Shown one piece after another: positions 1 to 9,100 of a stretch of DNA of 20,728 nucleotides; within the stretch, counting starts at the first letter, position 1, and every line of letters starts with the position of its first letter. Source of the DNA: CAIKZZ01 sp036742455. GTDB lineage: Bacteria; Pseudomonadota; Gammaproteobacteria; Steroidobacterales; Steroidobacteraceae. A program made the position numbers and the translations under genes. The notes beneath the pieces are model-generated. The model was not told where the DNA came from. It ran no database searches and saw nothing but the letters and a program-made list of their open reading frames with translations. The stretch lies in the NCBI GenBank assembly GCA_036742455.1, contig DAINQU010000037.1, forward strand, positions 1 through 20,728. The letters run 5' to 3'.

Positions 1-1
1 C

Positions 2-3000
2 CTCGCGATCTTCAAATGCGGCGGGGTCTATGTCCCCATCGACCCGACGCAACCCGTCGATCGGCGACGTGCGTTACTGCAGGATGCGCAACCGGCCGTG
101 TGGCTACGGCGCGTTGACGAACCGGCGCTCGCAGACGTCCCGGCGGCGCCCACGATCGACGTCGGGTCCGACGCCGCCTTTTTGCGAGCTCAATCGACAA
201 CGACGCCGTCGGTGCCCGCCGATGGCGATCGAGTGGCCTATTTGCTCTACACCTCGGGCACCACGGGACGCCCCAATGGCGCGGAGCTGAGCCATCACAC
301 CCTTATGGGGCTGATAGAGGGGACACCGTACGCCGAGGCACCGGCAACGGTACTGCAGTGGGCTGCAACCGGGTTTGATGTGTCGTTACAGGAAATCTTC
401 ACGGCCTTTGCGCACGGTGCCCGTCTCGTGATTCCCGACGAGGCCACGCGTCGCGATCCGGAGGCGCTGCTTGCCTATGTGCGTGACCAGCAGATCACGG
501 ACCTCTTTCTGCCCAACACCCCACTGCAGTGGTTGATGACGGCAACCGAGGAGAGCGCCGCGTCGCTGCCCCACCTGCGACACGTGGTGCAGGCCGGCGA
601 GCCGCTCACCGTCACGCCGGCGCTGCGGGCGTTTTTTGTGCGACACCCCCAGTGCAGGCTCGTAAACCATTACGGGCCCACCGAGACCCACGTGGCCTTG
701 ACCCACACGCTGACCGGTGACCCCGCCTCATGGCCGCTCAAGCCGCCGATTGGACGACCGGTGGCTGGGTTTGAGGCCACCCTCGTCGATCCACGTTCTG
801 GGGCGCCCATCAACGATACGGAGGGCGAACTGGAGCTTGCCGGTCTGGGCGTGGGACTCGGCTATCGGGGCCGCCCGGAGGCCACGGCCAGGAAGTTTCG
901 GAGCGTAAACGGCGTACGTCGCTATCGCACCGGCGATCGGGTGCGGCGACTGGCCACCGGTGAGTATGTCTTTTTGGGGCGCGTCGACCGTGAGATCAAG
1001 TTGCGCGGCTATCGCGCGTCGCTCGATGACTTGGAGGCGGAACTTCGCCAGCACCCACAGGTGCGCGAGGCGGCCATTCGTTGGCATGCCCCCGAGGGAA
1101 GCGATCCGCAGTTGCTGGCGTACGTGGTCGCGGACAAGACCCTCGTCAACCCCTCGCAGACCCTGACCGACTACCTGCGTCGCCGGTTAGCCGCGGCTCT
1201 CGTCCCTGCCCACATTGCTGCACTCGATGCACTGCCCATGACGGTGAACGGCAAATTGGATGAACGATCGCTGCCCCTGCCGGGCCCGGTCATGGCAACG
1301 CCGCTCGATGCCGACAATGCGCCGCAAACGGAGGCCGAAGTCAGCGTCGCGCGTGCGATGGCAGCCCTCCTCGGCGTTGCGCACATCGGTCGACAAATCA
1401 ACTTTTTCGATGTGGGTGGTAACTCGCTCGGTGCCGTTCGCTTGGCCGCCGCGCTGCGCCGAGACGCCCACGTGCGAATCACGCCCCAAGATGTTCTTAA
1501 CGCCCCGACCGTCGTAGAACTCGCGCGACGCCTCACGGAAGCACCGCCACTGGTGCAGCAACCCACGACGGGTTCCGCGGCGCTGTCGAACCCCGCGTCA
1601 GCATCGTCCGGTCCGCTCGCGTCGGCGCAAGTCGGCATGTGGGTTCTTCATCAAACGATCGCCGATCCGCGGGCCTACTTGGTCCTCGAAGGGCTGGACT
1701 TGCGGGGCCGTGTGGACGTTGCCCAACTCCACCGTGCCCTGACAACGCTCATCCAACGCCATCCCGTACTCCGGACGGTCTATCGATTGCAGAACGACTT
1801 TCCGGAGCAACGCGTACTCGAGACGCTGGAACCACGCTTTACGCACATCGATCTGGCAGCGGAAAGCGACGCCTCGGCCGAGGAACGGCTCGCCGCGACG
1901 GTCGATGCGGCGTTGCTGACGCACGTGGATCTGGAAAGCGGACCGTTGGTTCGGGTGATGCTCGTCAGTCTTCCCGGCGACCGGCACTTGCTCGCCGTGG
2001 CCACTCACCATATCGCCGTTGACGGCTGGTCCATCTCGATCCTGTGGGCGGACTGGGCACGGCTATACGCGGTACCGTCCGCGTTCGACGCCGAGCCGCC
2101 GTTACCCCGGTATCTTGATTACGCCCGCGAACGGCAACTTGAATACGTCGACCGCGCACGGTCGCTCGACTATTGGCGGCGCCGTCTCGAGAACCTACCG
2201 TTACTGGAGTTGCCCACGGATCGTCTGCGCCCCGCCCAGGCGAGCCACCGAGGCCGCAATCGTCGCAGTCGAGTGACCGGCCACACGTTACGCCGGATCC
2301 GAGAAACGCTCGGTCAGCTCCATTGCACGCTCCACAGCTTGATGATGGCGACGTTCCAACGCCTCTTGGTCGTGTACAGCGGCCAAGACGACTTCGGGAT
2401 CGGCTTTATCGGCGCCGGACGCGACGATTCCCGCTGGCACGGCGTGGTCGGGATGTACGCGAACCAGTTTATTTTGCGCACACCCCATCGGCCTGGCACC
2501 TCCTTTGCCGACCTTGTCGCTCGCGTCCAAGCGGACGCACTGGCGGCGACGGCGCGCGCGGACTGCACCTTCGACGAGGTGGTCGCCGAACTCTCGCCCA
2601 CCCGATCGCTGTCCCGCCAACCGCTGACCGACGTGTTGTACGCGGCGCAAGACATCCTCCAACCCCTGACGTCATTTGGCGATCTCACCGCGGAGCCGTA
2701 TCCCTACCCGTCGCGCACGGCCAAGATGGATCTGCTCCTCATGGTGACGGATCAGGGCGACGCCATTGATCTGTGTTGGGAGTACGCCACCGATCTTTAC
2801 GAGGCGGAGACGATTGCGCGCCTCGACCACCATTACCACGTGTTGCTCGCAGGCTTGATCGCCGCGCCCCACGCGGCACTTGAGACGATTTCAGTGCTCG
2901 ATGACGTGGAGCGTCGGCGCCTCGTCGAGTCATTCAATCCGAAGCCCGCTCCGCTACCGGAGCAGCCGGTCCACCGCTTGTTCGAGCAGCAAGCGCAGCG

Positions 3001-6000
3001 CACTCCGGATGCCGTGGCTCTGAGCGGGTCCGGGCCGCACTATACGTACCGCGAACTGGACGAGGCTGCCAATCAACTGGCGCACCGCTTGATTGCGGCC
3101 GGCGTTCGGCGACGCGATGCGGTCGCGGTGGATCTGCCACGCGATACGCAGTTGATCGTTGCCTTGATGGCGATCTGGAAGGCCGGCGCGGCCTACGTAC
3201 CCTTCGATCGGCGTTGGCCACTGTCTCGCCAACGACTCGTGCTCGACGATGCCGGCATCCGTGGCTACCTCACGCGCCAGGCGGTTCCGGAGGCGCTGCC
3301 GCCCGGCATCGTCTTGCTTGAGTGGGACACTCTGATGGCCTCCCGCACAGTGACTGAGCGGAGCGCGCCGCGCGTGGCGGTGGCGCCCAACGACCGCGCG
3401 TATCTGCTGTACACTTCCGGGTCCACCGGTACTCCGAAGGCGGTCGAGACCCCGCATCGAGCGATCGTGCGCCTCCTGCACAATCCCGACTACGTGCACC
3501 TCGACGCGCAGACCGTCATACCGTTTCTCTCGACGCTCTCGTTCGATGCGGCGACGTTTGAGTTATGGGCGCCGTTGCTTCACGGCGGCCGAGTCGTCGT
3601 GAGCGCGGACACGCACACCGATCTCCCGACCCTCGAGACGCTGCTGCGCACGGAACAGGTCAACACGATGTGGCTGACCGCCGCCCTCTTTAACGTGGTG
3701 ATCGACGAGCACCCCGCTCTTTTAGACTCGGTCTCGGAGCTCCTCATCGGCGGTGAGGCGCTCTCCGCGCATCATGTGCGCCTCGCCTACGAACGGTTGC
3801 CCACGATCCGCCTGATCAACGGCTATGGCCCCACGGAAGTCACCACGTTCGCGTGCACCCACGCCATCCCCCGCACGGGACTCGACAGCGTGTCGAACAT
3901 CCCTATCGGTCGTCCGATCCGACACACCGAAGCGCTGGTGGTGGACGCCTCGGGGCACTTGGTCCCGATCGGCGTGCCGGGCGAATTGTGGCTCGGCGGC
4001 GCCGGCGTAGCCCTGGGGTATCGCGGTCGTCCCGAGCTGACCGCCGAGCGGTTTGTTGGCGATCCCCTCGGCCGCGATCCGGCGTTGCGCTTTTACCGGA
4101 CCGGTGACCGCGTGCGCTGGCGCGCCGACGGGACGCTGGAGTTCCTCGGTCGCCTGGATCGCCAATTAAAAATCCGCGGGCACCGCGTCGAGCCGGGCGA
4201 GATCGAGGCGGTGCTAGCGCGGCACCCGTCGGTACGTCAGGCCGTGGTCGGCGTCGCACTCGACGGCGGCCGCGCATCGACGCTCACGGCTTGCCTGGTT
4301 CCGCAGACGGGCGTGGATCCCGCCTCGGACTGGTTAGATCGGCTACGCGCCGACGTGCGCACCGAGTTGCCGAGTTACTTGATACCGGACGAGTGGTGGG
4401 TGGTCGACGAGCTCCCACGGACCGCGCACGGCAAGTTGGACATGGCGGCGTTGCGCCCGTCGCCCTTAGCCGTGCCCAGTCCGACCACCGCACCGACCGG
4501 CATCGCCCTCGAACTCTGCACGCTCGTGAGCGAGTTGCTGGATGGCCGAGCGGTCGCCCCCGACGACGATTTTTTCGTGATCGGCGGCCATTCGTTGCTC
4601 GCCGTTCGGGTGCTGTCGCGTCTGCGCAGTCGGTACGGTGTGGACGTGTCTCTCGCGTCCTTCTTCCACGATCCGTCCGTCCGCGGCCTGTTGCGGCACG
4701 TGGATAAAGGCGCGCTGCCAGCCGTCCGCGAGATCGCCGTCGCCTTACCCGGACTCGGTGAGGCGACGCTCGCCCTGCGTTGCGTACGCCGAGCGCGTGC
4801 GCTGTCACGCGGTGTGTGCATCGGTGTACCTGGCGCGCTCGGGCACGCCGGCGAGATCAGCTATCTCGCGCAGCACATCCTGCCCGACTACGACATCTAC
4901 ACCTACTCCCTCCACACCCCCGAAACCTTGGCGCTGGACGGCGACGCACGGTCGTTACGGGAGCCTGCGATGTTCGCCGCCGTCTTGGACGCGTTGGTGA
5001 CGGCAGCGCTGTCGCCCGACGCACCGACTCCGACAGTGCTGTTCGGCTTCTCGCTCGGCGGCTACCTCGCCTGGATGCTCGAGCGCTCCTTGCGCGCGCA
5101 CGGGCGCCCGGTCACGCCCGTACTCAATCTCGACGGGCAAGTGTTGGATCGCGTCGCCACCGCGCACGCGGCCGAGTGGGCCGAGCTCGGCACACGTCTG
5201 CGGACGTTGCCGCAGGATCCGCCGACCCCGATGGTGTTGGTCGAACGCGCCGAGGTCCACCGACGTCGGGTCAGCCTGCATCGACCGAGCGACCAATGGC
5301 AGGCTGAAACGGTCCGTCTGTGTACGCTGGAAGCACCGACCCTTGACCACCTCGAAGTGGCCACGAGCGCGACGCTCGCACAGCGCAATGAACTGATCGA
5401 AGCGTTTTTTGAAGGGCGGACCTTGCCGGAGAGTGCGCCGTGGCAGCCGCTCCTCACCCCGCAGACACCCGGAGGTCAGGTGTATGCGCTGCTCGCCGGA
5501 CATCAGGACCCCGCGCTGCTCAACGCACTCCTTGAGGGCGAACTGCTACCCGATGGGATGGTGCGTCTTGGTCTGTTGGAGGCCGCCTTACGGCACGGCA
5601 ACGTGGACGGGGCACTGCGTTACGCGCAGCGCTGCCGAGGCGTGGAGCCGCACGAGCGCGCCACCACGAACGTGGTCATCGGCTTGAGCGAGGCGCTCGG
5701 CGACTTCGACACCGCGCGTGCACTGAAATCCGGCTGGACCTACGGCGATCCGCAGCCGGTTGGCTTGCAGTTAAGCCCGCGCTCTCGCCCGATTCCGGCG
5801 CCACCGTCGGAAGAACCTCTGACGATCGGTTACCGAGCGTCCCTCAACGCCGCGTGCGCGGATCTGCGCTTTCCGGTCCTGATTGCGCTGTACGCGACCG
5901 CGGACGGTGTCGCCGGATGGTGCCTCGATCCCCACGCGCCGACGGCGTCGATGCTGTTGGATGTGATGGACGGTGAGACGTGGCTGCAGACGGTCGTGGC

Positions 6001-6166
6001 CGATCAGCCGATCGATCCGCGCGTCGCGCCGCGACCGGACGGCGCGCACGGCTTCGCGCTCGCGTGGCCGGCGAACGTGCCACCGAACCGTCGTGCGTCG
6101 TTGACGCTGCGGTGCCGCGCCGACGGTGGCGAGATCGCGCTGGACGTCGAGGCCGGTGGCGCATGA
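2..6166 (+). CDS. Non-ribosomal peptide synthetase, C-terminal part (A-PCP-C-A-PCP-TE plus novel tail), 5' partial
   Basis: The reading frame is open from base 2, and the first residues form the A2 core (GGVYVPIDP), so the gene starts upstream. Counting from base 2, the domains are: A1 to about residue 430 (YTSGTTG at base 248, HYGPTET, YRTGD, NGK); PCP1 with carrier Ser475 in DVGGNSL; C about 535-975 with HHIAVDG at 669-675; A2 about 985-1480 (YTSGSTGTPK, GYGPTE, YRTGD, HGK); PCP2 with Ser1531 in GGHSL; and TE about 1604-1800 with Ser1684 in GFSLGG, probable Asp1711 and His1783. Hand alignment to GrsA gives DVQFVAHVA-K for A1 (proline-like) and DAFWLGGTF-K for A2 (valine). No epimerase domain is present, so L-residues are expected. 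The tail of about 250 residues after TE is unusual for an NRPS: TPR-like helices, then a beta domain with GWCLDP (Trp1973). In A1 the usual P-loop Lys of core A3 is Asn (RPNG). The protein is cytosolic, needs a PPTase, and is probably co-translated with the next gene. Confidence 0.95.
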   Translation, partial: LAIFKCGGVYVPIDPTQPVDRRRALLQDAQPAVWLRRVDEPALADVPAAPTIDVGSDAAFLRAQSTTTPSVPADGDRVAYLLYTSGTTGRPNGAELSHHTLMGLIEGTPYAEAPATVLQWAATGFDVSLQEIFTAFAHGARLVIPDEATRRDPEALLAYVRDQQITDLFLPNTPLQWLMTATEESAASLPHLRHVVQAGEPLTVTPALRAFFVRHPQCRLVNHYGPTETHVALTHTLTGDPASWPLKPPIGRPVAGFEATLVDPRSGAPINDTEGELELAGLGVGLGYRGRPEATARKFRSVNGVRRYRTGDRVRRLATGEYVFLGRVDREIKLRGYRASLDDLEAELRQHPQVREAAIRWHAPEGSDPQLLAYVVADKTLVNPSQTLTDYLRRRLAAALVPAHIAALDALPMTVNGKLDERSLPLPGPVMATPLDADNAPQTEAEVSVARAMAALLGVAHIGRQINFFDVGGNSLGAVRLAAALRRDAHVRITPQDVLNAPTVVELARRLTEAPPLVQQPTTGSAALSNPASASSGPLASAQVGMWVLHQTIADPRAYLVLEGLDLRGRVDVAQLHRALTTLIQRHPVLRTVYRLQNDFPEQRVLETLEPRFTHIDLAAESDASAEERLAATVDAALLTHVDLESGPLVRVMLVSLPGDRHLLAVATHHIAVDGWSISILWADWARLYAVPSAFDAEPPLPRYLDYARERQLEYVDRARSLDYWRRRLENLPLLELPTDRLRPAQASHRGRNRRSRVTGHTLRRIRETLGQLHCTLHSLMMATFQRLLVVYSGQDDFGIGFIGAGRDDSRWHGVVGMYANQFILRTPHRPGTSFADLVARVQADALAATARADCTFDEVVAELSPTRSLSRQPLTDVLYAAQDILQPLTSFGDLTAEPYPYPSRTAKMDLLLMVTDQGDAIDLCWEYATDLYEAETIARLDHHYHVLLAGLIAAPHAALETISVLDDVERRRLVESFNPKPAPLPEQPVHRLFEQQAQRTPDAVALSGSGPHYTYRELDEAANQLAHRLIAAGVRRRDAVAVDLPRDTQLIVALMAIWKAGAAYVPFDRRWPLSRQRLVLDDAGIRGYLTRQAVPEALPPGIVLLEWDTLMASRTVTERSAPRVAVAPNDRAYLLYTSGSTGTPKAVETPHRAIVRLLHNPDYVHLDAQTVIPFLSTLSFDAATFELWAPLLHGGRVVVSADTHTDLPTLETLLRTEQVNTMWLTAALFNVVIDEHPALLDSVSELLIGGEALSAHHVRLAYERLPTIRLINGYGPTEVTTFACTHAIPRTGLDSVSNIPIGRPIRHTEALVVDASGHLVPIGVPGELWLGGAGVALGYRGRPELTAERFVGDPLGRDPALRFYRTGDRVRWRADGTLEFLGRLDRQLKIRGHRVEPGEIEAVLARHPSVRQAVVGVALDGGRASTLTACLVPQTGVDPASDWLDRLRADVRTELPSYLIPDEWWVVDELPRTAHGKLDMAALRPSPLAVPSPTTAPTGIALELCTLVSELLDGRAVAPDDDFFVIGGHSLLAVRVLSRLRSRYGVDVSLASFFHDPSVRGLLRHVDKGALPAVREIAVALPGLGEATLALRCVRRARALSRGVCIGVPGALGHAGEISYLAQHILPDYDIYTYSLHTPETLALDGDARSLREPAMFAAVLDALVTAALSPDAPTPTVLFGFSLGGYLAWMLERSLRAHGRPVTPVLNLDGQVLDRVATAHAAEWAELGTRLRTLPQDPPTPMVLVERAEVHRRRVSLHRPSDQWQAETVRLCTLEAPTLDHLEVATSATLAQRNELIEAFFEGRTLPESAPWQPLLTPQTPGGQVYALLAGHQDPALLNALLEGELLPDGMVRLGLLEAALRHGNVDGALRYAQRCRGVEPHERATTNVVIGLSEALGDFDTARALKSGWTYGDPQPVGLQLSPRSRPIPAPPSEEPLTIGYRASLNAACADLRFPVLIALYATADGVAGWCLDPHAPTASMLLDVMDGETWLQTVVADQPIDPRVAPRPDGAHGFALAWPANVPPNRRASLTLRCRADGGEIALDVEAGGA

Positions 6167-9100
6167 GTTCCCGACCGTCGCGTCCAAAACTGTCATTGGC
6201 AACCCTGCTCCTGCAAAGCGAGGCCGCCGAGGAACGCGGCGACCGGGCGGAGGCGTTGCGGCAGATTGATCGGGCTTACCGCGTCTATCCGGACGCGTGG
6301 ACGTCGATCGTGCGCCCGTACGCCCTGCTGTTGGCACGCGACGGCCACGACGATCGCGCGGCGCTGGCGATGCTGGATCGAGCGGTGGCCCTCGGCACGG
6401 ACGAGGCGCTCGAGACGTGCTACCTCGCGGTGGTCGCGCGCAGCGGCACGCGGGCAGACCGGCTGCACGCACTCTCGCGTGCGGTCGCGCGTCTCGCGTT
6501 GCGCGCCGACGGACCGTGGGCCCGGGCCGCGTGCGATCTACTTCGGCACGAGCCGACGCTGGCGGCTGGCCTTTTACTGCTCGGCCCCGACTTTACGCTC
6601 GCCGGCTGGGCGCGCGAGGCCGGCGTCTGGCAGGTCCGCGTGGACGGCCGCGCGATCGATATTCCGAAGCCCGATGCCGACGGCTTTTGGCGGATCCGTC
6701 TGGCGCCCGCGGCGTACCGTGCGCGGATCGAGGCCACGGTCGACGGTCGCGGCGTTATTGGACACGCCGCACAACGCCCGGCGCACGGCGGTCTCGTCGT
6801 CACCACGCACGTCGACGGCGATTGCCTCACGGTACGCGCCCAAAGTACCTGGGATCCGGCGTACGTCCCAACGCTGACGCTGCGCGTCCCGGCCCGACGG
6901 GTCGTGCGACCGTCCTCTGCGGATGTGCCGACCGCGTCGTCCGGATTCTCGACGTGGGAGTACCGGGCGCAGCGCACCGACGGCGACGACCGAGTGCCGT
7001 GGACCGGTACGTTGAGCACACCGGACGGCGTCGCGTGCCCGCTGCCCGAGAACCCCTGGCTCTGGCCGCGCGCGGCGCGCGCCGACCGGGCTGCGCCCAA
7101 GGGCCGCGCACCCCGCCGCCCCCCCGCGCGTGCGCCCCGCGCGATCCTCGTGCCGATCTACGCCGGGCGAGCCGAGACCCAAGCCTGTCTACAGGCGCTC
7201 GCACGCACCTGCCCGCCTGGCACTCGGGTGCTCGTCATCGACGATGCGACGCCCGACGAGGCGCTCGCCCAGTGGGTCCGGCAGTGGGCACACGAAAACG
7301 GCGCGCAGTGGCTGCGGCACGACCGCAATCAGGGGTTTGTCGCCGCCGTGAACAACGGCCTCGCCGCCTGTCGCGGCCACGACGTCGTACTGCTCAATGC
7401 CGATACGGTCGTTCACGGCGACTGGCTCGGTCGCTTGACCGACGCCGCCTATGCGCGGGGCAATCACGGCACCGTCACGCCGTGGAGCGGCGATGGCACC
7501 GTCGTCTCGTACCCCGTGAGCGGCGAATCGCCCACGGGCCCGACCGGTGCGGCCCTCGATGCGCTCGTGACGCAGACATTCCCGCGACAGACCGTGCGTC
7601 TCCCGGTCGGGGTTGGCTTTTGTCTGTACCTACGCCACGACTGTCTGGCCTCGGTCGGCACCCTGTCCGCGGCGGTGTTTGGCGTCGGCTACGGCGAAGA
7701 AACGGATTTTTGCCTGCGAGCGGCGGCCGCGGGCTACCGCTCGGTGCTGGCAGCCGACGTGTACGTGGAGCACCGCGGGGGACGCTCGTTCGGGGCGCGC
7801 CGCGCGGCATTGCAAGCGCGGGCACAACGCTTGGTTGAGTACCGACACCCCGGCTATGCCGCACGGGTCGCCGCGTACCTGGCCCGCGACCCGCTCGGGG
7901 CCTGGCGTCGACGCCTGGACGAGGTGCAACTGCAGACGCACAGCGCGCGCTGGGTTCTCCTCGTCTCGCACGCGCTCGGCGGCGGCGTCGAGCGATTCGC
8001 CGAGGCACGCCAGCGGGCATTGCAACTGGCCGGTTACTCGGTTCTGCTTCTCTCCCCCGATGGACGCGACGAGCAGCATCGCGTGCGTGTGCGCGCGCCC
8101 GGCTTGGCCCTCGAGTCGCTCGTCTACGACACGCGTACGGAGGCGTCCGCGTTGACGCAATTGCTGCGCGCGCTCCCACTCGACCGAGTGGAACTCCAAC
8201 ACGTCCTCAACCTGCCGTTCTCCGTCATCGACGGTCTCTTCGAGCTCGGGGTGCCGGTCGACGTGCAGCTCCACGACTACGTCTACCTCTGCCCGCAGGT
8301 CACCCTGATGGGCCCGGAGGGACGGTATTGCGGCGAACGCGGTCTGGCGGACTGTCGGCGCTGTGTGGCCGCGCAAGGCACCGTCCTCACGCCCGCGCTG
8401 GGTGCCGCGGCGCTGCGACGCCGTACGGGGGTGTGGTTACGCCGCGCACGACAGATCGTCGCGCCGAGCGCGGACACGGCCGAGCGCTATCGCCGCTACT
8501 GGCCGGCGCTCGACATCCGGGTGGTGCCACACGCCCCGTTACGCACAGCGCCGCGCTTGCCGACGCGCTCCACAACCCGCGCACACACCCGCATCGCGCT
8601 CCTCGGTGGGATCGGTGTACACAAGGGCTATCGGGTGTTGCGCGACTGCGCCCGCTACGCGGCCGCGCACGATCTGCCGCTCGAGTTCGTGGTCATCGGC
8701 TATACCCACGACGATGCCACGCTGCTCGCGACGGATCGGGTCGCCATCACGGGACCGTACGGGGAAGACGAGTTGGGGCCGTTGCTGGCCCGCGAACAGC
8801 CCGACGCGGTCTTTCTCGCCTCGGTCTGGCCCGAGACCTGGAGTTACACGCTCGACGCCGCGCTCGATACGGGTCGGCCGATCGTTGCGTTTGACATAGG
8901 TGCGATAGCGAGACGCCTGTCTCAGTCCAAAACTGGGAATCTGCTACCTTTACAAGCCAATACAGCTGATATCTGCACCGCTCTGTTAGCCGCTGGCACG
9001 AGTGCGCGGATGCCGACGGATTCTTTTTCGACTGGAGTTGCCCGAATGGCCCCTGTGGACCCGAACGCCCTGACTTCCACCGTGCAGGTACTGCCGTTGC

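Noticed and set aside
6297..7838. 513-residue open frame on the + strand in another frame
   Set aside because: It is Arg-rich, without domains, and lies fully within the glycosyltransferase gene.
8891..8896. Perfect -35-like TTGACA inside the low-GC patch
   Set aside because: No -10-like hexamer lies 16-18 bases downstream, and it is within a coding motif (FDIGAI).
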